Below, piece after piece: positions 1 to 10,468 of a DNA stretch of 64,000 bases. A program made the translations under genes and the position numbers. The stretch covers positions 92,755,182-92,819,181 of the forward strand of contig OZ020589.1 of assembly GCA_963971535.1 (NCBI GenBank). The letters run 5' to 3'. The notes under the pieces are model-generated. The model ran no database searches, was not told where the DNA came from, and worked only from the letters and a program-made list of their open reading frames with translations. Every line of letters begins with the position of its first letter. Position 1 is the first letter of the stretch. The stretch comes from Notolepis coatsorum (taxonomy: Eukaryota > Chordata > Actinopteri > Aulopiformes > Paralepididae).

Positions 1-289
1 TGGGAAGAGGGCTTTCATGTACTCTTCAAAAAACTCTGAACCTACAGTCACCTTGCCTGATTTTAAAGTATCAATTTGGTTGTTGTTTCTCTCTGAATCA
101 ATCAACTGAGTTCACCCCTGTCATAGGAGGGTGTGAATCTAGCATCTGGTAGCTTTTCTCCTGCTAATTAGTCCAATCAACTGTCAGAGGCCAGCCTCCT
201 ACAGGTGTGGGACATTATTCATTAGGGATTTAAGTTAGTTTATCCAAGCGCCGGCGAAGCGCCGGCGACCGACTAAGACAGACAAAGAC
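1..289. other. No gene seen
   Basis: No open frame or repeat that I recognise. A short GC-rich direct repeat (AGCGCCGGCGA twice) lies near 248-268, just before what may be the 5' end of the long LINE. Confidence 0.4.
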
Positions 290-603
290 GTGGAGTTTTC
301 CTGCTGGAGTTTTCCGAGGAGGCAATTTCTGGTCTTGCCTTGTTAGCTTCCAGGCTTACCCGGCTAGCCCGACCTACTGGTTTTAGCTCTTTAGTTAAAC
401 CTTCAATTGGCTTCATACACGTAGCCTTTAGCAGTTGATCCATAGCATTTTATTTTTATTTTTTTTATACATTTCTTTTCCCGGTCTACCACCACCACCT
501 GGGTAAGTATGTCTCCTTATTCTCTCTGTGCCTCTCTGCTAGAAAGGTTAACTCTGTTAGAGAGTCGTGTCCTTGAACTTGAGTCAGGAAAACAGCCAGC
601 TTT

Positions 604-1805
604 TAGGGCTGTACCGGATGCTTCGAACTTCGAAGCTTCAATGCTTCGATCATAATGTTGACATTCGAATTCTAAATCAACATTCGAAAGGCGGGCGCCT
701 TCTTGTACGCTGTGACCTGCTGGGGCAGCGGACTGAGAGCAGTGGACACAACCAGGCTGGATAAGCTGGTCAGGAAGGCCAGCAGCGTGGTTGGGGTGGA
801 GCTGGACTCTCTAGCGAGGGTGGCGGAGAGGAGGAGCCTCGCTAAACTCCAGGCCATCAGGGAAAACCCCACCCACCCACTATACACAGACTTGGCTGAC
901 AGGAGGAGCATGTTCAGTGCTCACACTACCCAAATGCAGCACTGAACGGCACAGGAAGTCCTTCATTCCAACAGCCATCAGACTATATAATGCATTACTG
1001 TGCCTCACTGCATCACTGAGCACAGAGCGGCAGCTCAATAGTGGCAGGAGGACGTGACTAGCGGCCTCCAGGCTCCACAACAGGGGGCAGCGACGGCTGC
1101 CAGACATTGATCTAGGACTTATAGGAACCCAAGGAGGACAATACACTACCTGAAGCATACTGCACCTTGTGACACTGTGAATACTGGAATACATATTTCA
1201 TTTAGTTAGATTTAAATTATAATTGTATTGACCAAATTGTTTACACTGCTTCCCCCATGCTCAGTATATTCTTACTGTATTTATTTCTGTATATTTTATT
1301 TCATTTCATTTTATTCTATTTTACTCTACTTGATTTGATTTGTGTTATTATTCTAATTTGTGACCTGTCCTGTCTAAATGTTTAAATGTTGAGCGATTTG
1401 CAGTGTCAAATTTCCCACGGAATAATAAAAGTATTTCTATTCTATTCTAAATTAAAAAAAATTATAATTTTTTTTATTTAATATTTTTTAATCTTTTTTG
1501 TATATGTCTATTCAATCTGTTTAAACCAATGGGATTTTTCTTCACAGTTGCAGATCAAGTTTAGGCTACACTAATATTATAATATTATACTTTAAGACGT
1601 CACCATCACTTTTGTACCAACCGTGCCCTTATTGGATTATTTATATTTGACGAAACTGATGAGTTATATTCATTAAAGAAAGTTGATTTAATAAAAAAAA
1701 TACAAATTTAATCAGATTAATCACTTTATTCAAATTGAGGATTTAGTTAAAAAAAGGTTTTACAATAGAAGCTTCGAATGTTAAAAAATGACATTTTGAC
1801 ATGAC
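604..1805. mobile_element. TTCGAA-rich DNA transposon remnant, possibly hAT
   Basis: The left edge reads TAGGGCTGTACCG and is followed by several TTCGAA-containing motifs. Similar motifs return at 1768-1782 (GAAGCTTCGAATG). The LINE ORF1 text resumes after about 1805. No matching right terminus or target duplication is visible, so the right end seems lost. A LINE fragment sits inside. Confidence 0.35.
685..1450 (+). mobile_element. 3' end of a CR1/L2/Rex1-group LINE
   Basis: An 80-residue stretch at 703-945 has the C-terminal pattern of this LINE group: a tyrosine plus WGSGL motif, DKLVRKASSV, then PLYTDLADRRS. A second frame continues with a KSF-type ending, so the copy has frame damage. 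It ends after an AATAAA-like signal in a TTCTA simple-repeat tail at about 1425-1450. The copy is 5' truncated; only about 770 bp remain. Confidence 0.65.
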
Positions 1806-1912
1806 ATTCAAGCAAGGTCTTCTACTCTGGAGAGTCCCAGACATAGTGCTCAGGACATGGCCTTTGCGCCCGATACGGGGAGGCAGTGTAACCGCTCTGT
1901 CTCGATCTAGAC

Positions 1913-2807
1913 CAGCGTTTCCGTTAGCCGGTAATTACCGGTATTTGACCGGCAAAATCTGTTGAAGTCCGACTCCGACATATTTAATCTCTCCGGTCTT
2001 AATGTCCGGTGAAAATAATTCCCTCTAAGCACAATTTGATTATTTGAATTGTATTAAAATAGGCTAAAATTAAATAGCCTATGCGATGAACGAAACAATC
2101 ATTACATTTGTTTCATCGTTGCTTCACCAAGCAGGTATAATAATGACACCGCTGTGTCAGCGGGAACTTGCTGCTAGATTTGCGACTGCATGCAGCTGCA
2201 GAGCCGCAGAATCCACCATAACCCACCCATCTGTACCGGCAGAGTGCAGTACTCCAATTCAGCCATTGGCAATTCAGCTGTTGGGTGGGGGGCGCTGTTG
2301 AGCGGTCCCAAGATGGAGCCTGAATACAGCTGAATCTGCTGCTCTGCAGCGCCATACTCCCGCAAATAGGTTGTTGGGAGGTGGAGAGTCATCACGCAAC
2401 CATGATAATGTTGCCGTCTCTCTCTGCCAAATTTCTCAGTTCTTCGCTTGATATAATTAATACAAATGTCCAATATAACGGAATTCGTTAGCTCATAAAA
2501 ATGTGATTATAACAGACTGCTGTTTATTAATGTCGGGCGACTGCCCACAGACACCTATTTGATTTAAAGTCTGCAGCAGCACGGAGTCTCGGGACTTATT
2601 TTATTTGGAATATAATGACTATACGCAAAAGTAGCCTAGTTTTAAGTTAAAATATTATAAATCTTGAGGATGTCATTCTTTATATAGCCTACCTATCAAT
2701 TGTTTTTAAGCTCAATAAACTCTGACCGGAATTTCTCTTATTTGACCGGTAGATTTAAATCTACCGGACCCTGAGACCGGCAACAATTTTTTCTAACGGA
2801 AACCCTG
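1913..2807. mobile_element. Non-autonomous hAT element (895 bp)
   Basis: Terminal inverted repeats begin CAGCGTTTCCGTTAG on the left and, read inward from the right, CAGGGTTTCCGTTAG. The 8-bp target duplication ATCTAGAC is exact (1905-1912 and 2808-2815). Both features define hAT elements. The interior is AT-rich and I see no transposase. It sits in ORF1 of the long LINE. Confidence 0.85.
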
Positions 2808-2879
2808 ATCTAGACACTTGCTCCGCAACCTGATCTTACACGTGTTGCGGGTTCCGGTCCCAGCACACAGCGGTCTCCA

Positions 2880-3200
2880 CTGAAACCCTGTCTACCTGTC
2901 CTTGTGATTGGTGACTCCATCACCCGGCATATTAAGCTAGGCAAGCCAGCCGAGATTAAATGTTTTGGGGGAGCCAGAGCTACCGACATTGAAGCCAACC
3001 TGAGATTTCTGGCGAATAGCATAGAAAAGGGAAAAGATAACACCCACTGAAGATACATTTTAGCATATTGTTATACACGTCGGAAATAATGACCGTAGGA
3101 TGAAAGTCTCTGAGGTCACAAAGATTAACCTAGTTAGGCTTTCTGACCTCGCCAGAAAGATGAGTCGGCATAGAGTAATCTTCTCTGGCCTGTAAACAGG
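2880..3200 (+). pseudogene. LINE ORF1 fragment, SGNH-esterase-like
   Basis: Translation of the plus strand gives VLVIGDSITRHIKLGKP, then FGGARATDIEANLRFL, and farther on a VGNNDRRMK stretch. GDSI is block I of SGNH hydrolases, and the later (V)GNND resembles the G-x-N-D block III. Such an esterase-like domain is known in ORF1 of fish CR1/L2 LINEs. An in-frame stop after about 55 residues and later frame changes show that it is not functional. It lies directly after the hAT insertion in the same LINE. Confidence 0.6.
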
Positions 3201-3639
3201 CATGATGATGAGTTCATGAGTAGGACAGCTTCTCTACACCGATGGCTGGACAAATACTGTAGGGCTTAGGGTTCGTGGATAACTGGTCCTCTTTCTGGGG
3301 GCACCCTGGCTTGCTGAGAAAGGACGGCGTGCATCCTAACATGCAAGGCGCCTCTCTCTTATCTAGAAATATAGACAAGATTATAGCTTTGGGCTGACAG
3401 CCACCCCACAAGCATGCCAGGGTACAGGCTCGTAGCGAGCCTGCTAGTCATGCTAAACCGATGGAGCCTGCCAATCCCTATACCTTTCCTAACCGTGCTG
3501 GGTCCCTCCCCAGGCTCCCCACTCCTCTCTTTCTATCTCTATCCTTAACCCGGTATATCCAATCTAAACTAGAATATTTCATTACGCTCATCCTTGTGCG
3601 ATAAACCATGCCAACTTAATTGCGATTAAACCTACCCGC

Positions 3640-3873
3640 ATGGCTGAAAATCGCTCTGTTAAATATACAGAGTGCGTGAAGGTTGGCCTTATCAACATTC
3701 GCTCTCTGCCAACCAAAGCTCTTTTGGTAAATTAAACAGACCATAGTCTCGACTTATTGGGCCTCACTGAGACATGGCTTAAACCTAATGACTTTCTGCC
3801 CTTAAACGAGGCGTCACCCCCTAATTTTAGTAGCTTCCAAGAAAGGAGGCGGAGTTGCTCTAATTTACGACTC
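3640..3873 (+). pseudogene. LINE ORF2 start, AP-endonuclease N-terminal part
   Basis: The plus strand reads GLINIRSLPTKALLV followed after a stop by LDLLGLTETWLKPND. This is the opening of the APE-type endonuclease of L2/CR1 LINEs (N-I-R-S-L and L-T-E-T-W motifs). Reading is cut at the TTAA where the piggyBac element enters at 3878, and the endonuclease resumes at 4819. A TAA inside the domain makes this copy dead. Confidence 0.65.
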
Positions 3874-3877
3874 TTAA

Positions 3878-4814
3878 CACTTTGAGCGCCATGCCTGGTT
3901 TTCCGCTTTACCGCTTGAATGCCACCATCGGCGCCAATGTTAACGTTAATATCGCCTAATCTATGTTTTAAATTATGGCTATGTGTCTAATCTGCCCATC
4001 GCATTATCAAAGACTATTTTCCAGTCAGTGCTGTGAAGGCAGATTTTTTTTTTATCGCGTCGTTTCCGTTTCAGAGCAGTTAGAAAAGCCCCCGTTTTGA
4101 TATAAAAAACAGCTCATTCTGGAGCATTCTATGAAAATCGTCTTTTAGTGGAATATTCCACAACGTTGATATTCGTCTGCCTTTTTATGAATCGTTTTCA
4201 AATAAACGCTAGATGATCAATATTATATGTGCACGCAAGCACATTACGGCCGCGCACTGATAATCGCTCCGTTGATTTCCTCACGGACTTTTACAGTGAA
4301 ACCGAAAGAAAACATTTCACAAAACAGCTTATAACTTCATCAAACTTACTCTGATTATCCTACCACTGATAACATAGAGTCCTTACCTGACATCAGATGG
4401 TATCCAACTGGTATATTCCAATTCCTGATCACCATTCGAAAAAATTGATACGTGTATGGATCCAACGCGATACAGTAGAACTCCATGATCCACGGGGCTC
4501 TGAGGCTCCAGAATGAACTCTGGTAACCCCGGCTGGATCAGTGAACTGGAAAATGTGGAGTACCGGATTTTTTTCCCCATTCATTTTCATTGAGTCCATT
4601 CCAAAATCACTTATGTCATCTGGGAGACGACAGGGGGCGCTTTTTTCCACAGTGATCGCTGGCGCCCCTCGGCTATACTCGGGTAGGCTCGGGTGATGCA
4701 AACATTTTTCAGATCGCAAAAAAAAAAAAAAAAAAAAAATCCGAGAAATCTCATGAGTGGCATTCTACGTCACTATTAAAAACCAGAGAAATTTCGTGAG
4801 TGGCACTCAAAGTG
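3878..4814. mobile_element. piggyBac-like non-autonomous element (937 bp)
   Basis: The element is flanked by TTAA at 3874-3877 and 4815-4818. Its termini are CACTTTGAGCGCCA on the left and, inward from the right, CACTTTGAGTGCCAC. TTAA duplication with such ends is the mark of piggyBac. Removing it joins the two halves of the LINE endonuclease. The inside has an A-run near 4719-4739 and no transposase that I recognise. A related truncated copy lies inverted at 6655-6877. Confidence 0.8.
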
Positions 4815-4818
4815 TTAA

Positions 4819-5143
4819 GCACAACTTTACATCCGACGCAAACTGTAAGTGTTCCTCGTTTGAGGTACTCCTGTTGCGTCCCTCTCCCCCCAACAGAAAG
4901 TGTGACGGTCTGATTCCAACCTCCACTGCATCCTTTGTAATGGCTGTCCTTTACCGCCCCCCAGGCCCTTACACCCTCTTCCTTTCCACTTTCATCTCTG
5001 AGCTTGTTACACGCTCAGATAACATATTAATTGTTGGTGATTTTAACATTTATTCCAACAAAACTCTAGATCCCCTAAATAAGGCTTTTACCGACATCAT
5101 TGACTCTGTCGGTCTCATTCAAATCGTTAACCAACCCACTCAC
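4819..5143 (+). pseudogene. LINE endonuclease middle part
   Basis: The frame reads ASFVMAVLYRPPGPYTLFL and then ILIVGDFNIYSNKTLDP, typical of the APE endonuclease (YRPPG and GDFN motifs). It ends at VNQPTH, where the SINE poly-T begins. The next expected block, GNTLDLVL, is found right after the SINE at 5623. Confidence 0.75.
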
Positions 5144-5617
5144 TTTTTTTATCTACTTTTCCTTCTCCTTTTTTCTGTATTTTTCTCCCATCCCAATTTA
5201 GTCGTTATGCCAATTGCCCCCTCCCCTTCCTGGTCGTTGCGCGCATTTGCTCCCCACTTGCCGGTCTAGGGAGGGTTGATAGATATCATCACATGTCCCT
5301 TCCGATACATGCAGAGTCAGCCAGCCGCTTCTTTTCACCTGACAGCGAGGACTCTCACTGGGGGAGCCTAACGTGTGGGAGGCTCACACTACTTCCCTCA
5401 GTTTCCTCCCTCGCTGAGCAGGCGCCCTGACCGACCTGTAGGAGTAGCTGTTTACAACGACCAGGATACACACCCTGCTGGCTTCCCACCCGCTAACACT
5501 GCCAATTGGTTAGTATGGACGACGACCAAGCCAGAGGTACCGCTGACAGCTGGATTCGATACCAGTGTCTCTGCGGTGGTAGGCAGGTGCTTAGTCCGCT
5601 GCGCTACCCAGCCGCCC
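5144..5617 (-). mobile_element. tRNA-derived SINE
   Basis: Read on the minus strand it begins GGCTGGGTAGCGCAGCGGA, a tRNA-like A box, followed about 45 bp later by a B-box-like GGTATCGAATCC. It then has a body of about 370 bp and an A-rich 3' tail (the T-run at 5144-5150). A second copy with the same layout lies at 17948-18387. The family is not one I can name. The insertion splits the LINE endonuclease between VNQPTH and GNTLDLVL. No clean target duplication is visible for this older copy. Confidence 0.75.
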
Positions 5618-6245
5618 CTGGTGGGAACACCCTTGACTTAGTCCTAGCCTGCGGTCTCACTGTGTCAGATTTGACCGTTTCTCCCTATGTTTCTGCTCTC
5701 TCAGACCACTACCATATCAAATTTCAAATTGATTTGACGGTTTCTCGACCAGACAGTGTAGATGAGTCGTATTGACACCTCAACTGTCCCAATTCTAGTT
5801 AACTGCCTACCAGACACCCTCTCTCCCTTCCTCTCTTACTCTGGCCCCCCTGATCTCTTTACAGATAAACTTAACGCCGCCCTTCGTAACACGCTCGACA
5901 TTGTCGCTCCCCTTGAGCCTAAAATTAAACGTGCTCCGCAAAAACAAACTCCCTGGTTTACGGAGGAAACTCGCTCCTTTAAAAAGGCATGTTGCAAACT
6001 TGAACATAAATGGCGTTCGACCAAACTCGAAGTGTTCCGCCTTGCCTGGAATGATAGTTTACGTAACTACAAAAAGGCACTCTCACTTGCCAAAACCCCA
6101 TATTTTTCCAGGCTCATTAACGAAAACAAAAACAACTCAAAGTTTCTGTTTGACACGGTTGCAAAACTTACTCAGAAACAACCAACTGCCCAAAACCATG
6201 CGTTCTCGGCTAACAAATTCATAAAATTCTTTACCAAGAAAATTA
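5618..6245 (+). pseudogene. LINE ORF2: endonuclease end and linker to RT
   Basis: After the SINE the frame resumes with GNTLDLVLACGLTVSDL and ALSDHYHIKF, the endonuclease C-terminus including the S-D-H motif. The 5762-6245 frame continues with PWFTEETRSFKKACCKLEHK, the conserved W-F linker seen before the RT in L2/CR1 elements. The two parts lie in different frames, so at least one frameshift has occurred. Confidence 0.7.
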
Positions 6246-6310
6246 ATAATAATAATAATAACTTCATTTTATATAGCGCCTTTCAGAAGACCCAAGGTCG
6301 CTTTACATAG
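6246..6310 (-). mobile_element. L2-type 3' tail fragment
   Basis: On the minus strand this ends with CGCTATATAAAATGAAGTTA and then ATT repeats, the usual end of fish L2-type LINEs and SINEs sharing that tail. The tail is inserted in the linker region of the long LINE. Its 5' limit is unclear and may reach about 6365. Confidence 0.55.
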
Positions 6311-6369
6311 GGGAAAATGTATCTCATAAGAGATGAAATAGTTGGCGTACTCAACAATCAAGAGTCCCT

Positions 6370-6652
6370 CCCAACCTCTGATGGGCTTTCCCCCTGACTT
6401 TGAATCCAGCCATACGCTATGCTGCCTTGAAAACGTCTCACTTAGTGCCCTCTCTAAATTGGTTGGCGTGGCTAAACCCTCAACCTGTCTGTTTGACCCT
6501 CTTCCAGCAACTCTCATCAAAAAAACTTCCCAACTCTAGGCCCTGCCCTACTCAATATCTTCAACATCTCCTTGTCTACGGGCGTGGTACCCCTGGCCTT
6601 TAAATCAGCCGTCATTAAACCACTACTTAAAAAACCGAACCTCGAGCCTCTA
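6370..6652 (+). pseudogene. LINE RT, N-terminal edge
   Basis: Frames here show DPLPATLIKKTS, then STGVVPLAFKSAVIKPLL and KKPNLEP, the lead-in of the L2/CR1 reverse transcriptase. The catalytic palm with the F/YADD box should follow, but the sequence passes into the piggyBac fragment and next shows only a late RT block. The RT core is therefore missing from this copy. Confidence 0.65.
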
Positions 6653-6654
6653 AT

Positions 6655-6877
6655 CTTGAAGGGCTTTTCAAAATGCTATAAAAACGGAAATTAACCGATT
6701 AAAAAAAAACAATCTGTTTCGACAATGTTGACTGCATACAAGTCATTGATAAGCGACGGGCAGATTAGACACATAGCCATAATTTAAGACGGAGATTATG
6801 CGTTCACAACGCTATCATTGAAGTGGGTGCTGGCATTTAACCACGTTTTACCATGTTCACCAGTGGTAATCAAAGTG
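6655..6877 (-). mobile_element. Truncated piggyBac-like fragment
   Basis: The reverse complement of this stretch matches the left part of the 3878-4814 element, including TGTGTCTAATCTGCCC and the shared outer end. It abuts a TTAA at 6878-6881 on one side. The other end is broken, with no terminus. It fills the gap left in the LINE RT. Confidence 0.6.
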
Positions 6878-6881
6878 TTAA

Positions 6882-7627
6882 TGCAGATACAACTGAGATG
6901 TTAATTGTTGGCCCCCCAAACCACACGGGCCTGTTTGAGGACATCTCCCTCAACTTTGATACTCGTCATGTATCCCAGAGCTCCACCATAAAAAACCTCA
7001 GTAATTTTTTATTCCTCCCTCTCATTTAATGCACATATAAAACATTTCACCAAAATGGCCTTCTTCCATCTTCGTAATATCGCAAGAATTCGCCCCATTT
7101 TAACTCTGGCTGATGCTGAAACCATGCTTTTGTCTCATCACGTCTAGACTACTGTAATGCACTTTTTTCAGGCCTACCTAATTCAAGCATAAAAAATCTT
7201 CAACTCGTGCAAAATGCAGCTGCACGGATTCGAACTAAAACTAGAAACTTTGATCACATCACACCAGTTTTGTCCGCCTTACACTGGCTTCCTATTCAAG
7301 CCCGATCTGACTTTAAAGTGCTACTCCTCACCTTCAACATTTTAAATGGGCTTGCACCGCTCTATCTATCCGATCTCATCTCTCGATACTCGCCCACTCG
7401 TGCTCTGCGCTAACAAAATGCGGGGCTTCTATCGATTCCTAGGGTTAAAAAGAAATCTGCCGGCTACAGAGCCTTTGTCTACCGCGCTCCCTACCTGTGG
7501 AACAAATTACCTGCCGTTGTCAGGGGCGCCTGCTCTGTTGAAGCTTTTAAATCCCTGCTTAAGACCCATCTTTTCTCTCTCTCCTTCAACCTACCCTGAT
7601 CTCACCTGGTCGGGGACTGACCCTTAG
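6882..7627 (+). pseudogene. LINE RT C-terminal part
   Basis: Frames show NADTTEMLIVGPPNHT, then [44 protein letters not shown] and [19 protein letters not shown], the conserved C-terminal region of L2-group RTs. The 60464-61237 LINE has the same block in better condition. Several frame changes are present here. Confidence 0.75.
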
Positions 7628-8299
7628 ATTAATCTGTCTAGTTTAGTTAGGATGTCTATTTGCTCCCATGTCTGGTTTTCTGCAGACATTGGAGAACCTT
7701 TTTAACCTCTGTCTCTGTCTCAACCAGTCCCATGGAACAGCTTCATACCGCCTTCTGTCTGGCCTGCAGTGCTGAACCTTCTGAGTGGCAATTTTCCTAT
7801 ATACTATGATTCTACTGTCACCATGCATGGATATGCTCACTACATGTATTTATTGCTCCATCTCCGCCCACTACAAACATGGGAACTCTCTAACCCCCCC
7901 CCATCTCTCTGACTGGTTGTCTCGTATTGCTGACCAAGGTGGTGGATGTCTCGGGTCTTGGCCAAGATTGCAGTGACTGTTCTACGTGCACCACCGAGGC
8001 CATGGATCAGCTTCTTACTGTCTTCTGTCTGTGGTCTGAGTTCATTGCTGGATTAAGTACTTCTATTCTATTCACATAATATGCTTACTATCTATTCTAT
8101 TCACATATATGCTTACCACTTGTATCTATTGCTATGTCCGCCCATCACAATCACGCGAACTGACTAACGCCTGTCCTGTCTCCCCGTCTCCCTGTGAGTG
8201 GCTGTCTCGGAGTGATGATCGGAGTGTTGGACATCCCGTGATGATTACCGGGACGATGCGACCCTCTCTGCACCGCCCCTTTGCCTCAAATAGATCCAC
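7628..8299 (+). other. 3'UTR of the long LINE with internal repeat
   Basis: No open frame of note. Two similar units start near 7829 and 8107 (ATGCTCACTACATG and ATGCTTACCACTTG, each followed by a TATTGCT block and a CCGCCCA block). The same ATGCTTAC word is the target of the fold-back hAT at 9356. Confidence 0.5.
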
Positions 8300-9267
8300 T
8301 ATCTATCTATCTAGGTCGTCCTCGGACGGGCCCTCCATCGGTGCTTCCAGTCATCCCGATCCTCCATGCATCTGGCTAGCTCGCCGGTGCATTCTGTTCC
8401 TGCATCTCTCCTGAGTACGTCCACGTAGGTTAATGTGGGGCGTCCTCGTGATCGATGCCCGTGTGTTGGTTCCCACAGCACAAGTTTGCTGGTTGGCATC
8501 TCATGATGTCTCTGGCAGTGACCTGCCAGCCTCATTCTCCTGACTGCCACTTTCTCGCTCACCCTTAGCACCCCCCCATACAAGTTTGCATTAGTGACAT
8601 GCTCATCCCTGTTGATGTTGAGCACCATGCATCATTCTGGTGTAGCACCCATCCAAGGACTTCTGCAGGGTCCAGCATTCACTGCCATACAAAAGGACAG
8701 ACTCAACTGTTGCATGAAAGAAGTTGAGCTTGATTTGACGGGGGAGGTTGGATTTCCACACACTGGTCATGCCGTTCAGAGCCCTCCACGCAAGCGCCTT
8801 CCTCACTTTAAGGTCTTGCTCGGACGAGTTGACCCACAAGCCCAGGTATTTGAAAGTATACCGACTTCCTTTAGAGCAGAGCCTCCTGTTGTCCTTAGAG
8901 GTGGATGATCCGGGAGGATGTTATACATTATGACCTCGGTTTTCTTGGCATTTAGCCTAAGGCCAACCTTGGCGCACTCCGTCTCCACTCTGCACAGGAG
9001 TTCCTGTGCCAGCTCCACGTGGTCAGAGAGCAGGCTGATGTCGTCCGCGTAGTCAAGGTCTGTTAGGACTATGGCGGGGTGTCGTCTCGATCTCCTTGGG
9101 GTTATTGTGAGACCAAGTTCCTGCTCCCGTCCATTGATGGCCTTCCTGAGCGCATAGTCGAGGACTATGACGAAAAGGAAGGGGGCAAGGGTGTCCCCTT
9201 GCATCACTCCAGCCAGGATGTCAAATTCTTCACTGTTGCCGTCTCGGGTTACCACCTTGGCCCTTGT
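8300..9267 (-). mobile_element. RTE-like LINE copy 1, 5' truncated
   Basis: Minus-strand frames match the longer copy at 27471-29590 almost throughout: VLAGVMQGDTLAPFLFVIVL, the LDYADDISLLSD catalytic box and GLRLNAKKTEVIMYN, then a C-terminus ending WRARPRTT. The 3' tail is a GATA-type repeat (8300-8312). Compared with copy 2 it lacks 12 bp (residues K-P-T-L region) and has a 2-bp difference near 8853 that shifts frame. At the C-run near 8571 it has seven C's and stays in frame. Only the last third of the ORF is present. Confidence 0.85.
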
Positions 9268-9355
9268 ATCAGCTCTATCTTTAATCTTTCTAAATGTTCA
9301 GTTGCTATCGCATGCACTTATCTGTGTTTCACCACACATATGAGTGCATGCTTAC

Positions 9356-10175
9356 TAGGGATGGGTACCGAATTCGGTACTTTTGAGTAGGGATGGGTAC
9401 CTTTCACATTTGAACCGATACCGGTACCGGTACCTGTGAATCGATACCGGTACCCAACAGTACCTTTTTTCGGTACTTTAGTCTCAAGAAATTTAATTTA
9501 CCTACCTCAGTCGTAAAAAATTAAATCCAAACTTCAAATAACTACAATTTCGACAGTTTTTGGCTTGTCATTGCTCCGACTGCTTTGTTGTTGAATCAAG
9601 TCAAATCCTAGGTAAGCATATATTGTGCGTGTGAACGTTGACATGAAAAAAAAAAGGAAGAAAAAAATTTATAATTTTTTTTTTTTAATTTTTTCTTTTT
9701 TTTTTTCGGTTTCTCACTTGATTCGATACTCGGTACTACCGACGTGTTTCGGTTCGGTACCTCAAAAGTATCGAATTCGGTACCCATCCCTACTTTTGAG
9801 GTACCGAACCGAAACACGTTGGTACTACAGAGTATCGATTCAAGTGAGATACCGAAAAAAGATTTATTTTTATTTTTTTTATACTTATTTTTTATTTTTT
9901 TTACCTTTTTTTTTCTTTTCATGTCAACGTTCACACGCACAATATATGCTTACCTAGGATTTGACTTGATTCAACAACAAAGCAGTCGGAGCAATGGCAA
10001 GCCGAAAACTGTCGAAATTGTAGTTATTTGAAGTTTGGATTTTTTCTTTTTACGACTGAGGTAGGTAAAAAAAAATTCTTGAGACTAAAGTACCGAAAAA
10101 AGGTACCGTTGGGTACCGGTATCGATTCACAGGTACCGGCCGTATCGGTTCAAATGTGAAAGGTACCCATCCCTA
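9356..10175. mobile_element. Fold-back hAT element with 383-bp arms
   Basis: Both outer ends read TAGGGATGGGTACC pointing inward. The 8-bp target duplication ATGCTTAC is exact (9348-9355 and 10176-10183), which fits hAT. From 9388 to 9770 the sequence is repeated in inverted order at 9791-10175, leaving a spacer of about 20 bp, so nearly the whole element is one hairpin. An extra 32-bp copy of the terminus lies outside the left arm (9356-9387), and a related piece forms the spacer. There is no transposase; the open frames here on both strands are low-complexity artefacts. Confidence 0.85.
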
Positions 10176-10183
10176 ATGCTTAC

Positions 10184-10468
10184 CAACTGTTTGCCTGTTT
10201 TACTGCAACACTACTATCACCGACATCTAAGAAGGGAGTTCCCCCCTTGAATGGCCCTTCTAAAGTTTCTCTCCTCCACTTGCCTGTGGTGCATTTTTTC
10301 CTATTGCTAGGTTTTAGTGCGTTTTTTTTTTTGGACTTTATGGTGTTTTTGTTTTGTTCTTGACTTATTGTGATGTTTCTTCTTGACTTGTTTAAAGAAG
10401 ACGTGTCTGGCCCATGGGGACATTAACGTGTGTTGTCGGGCCTTACAAATAAATTTGATTTGATTTGA
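10184..10468 (+). other. 3' tail of the long LINE
   Basis: The sequence resumes after the fold-back hAT and ends CTTACAAATAAATTTGATTT plus repeated TTTGA. The 62190-62448 minus-strand copy matches it from the GTGCATTTTTTCC block to the tail, so this is the true 3' end of the family. Confidence 0.75.

Larger units (their letters stand above)
290..10468 (+). mobile_element. Long L2/CR1-like LINE broken by nested insertions
   Basis: Pieces of one non-LTR retrotransposon appear in order on the plus strand: a 5' leader and start of ORF1 (about 290-603), an esterase-like ORF1 stretch (2880-3200), endonuclease pieces (3640-3873, 4819-5143, 5618-5760), an endonuclease-to-RT linker (5762-6245), RT edges (6370-6650 and 6882-7627), a long 3'UTR and an AT-rich tail ending in repeated ATTTG near 10468. 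A second copy of the 3' end lies at 62190-62448, which fixes the tail. ORF1 with an SGNH-esterase motif is known from fish CR1/L2 LINEs. Insertions between the pieces are listed separately. The 5' limit is approximate, and the element is long dead. Confidence 0.7.

Noticed and set aside
9608-9957. Overlapping frames of equal length on both strands
   Set aside because: They come from the palindrome of the fold-back hAT with T-rich runs.
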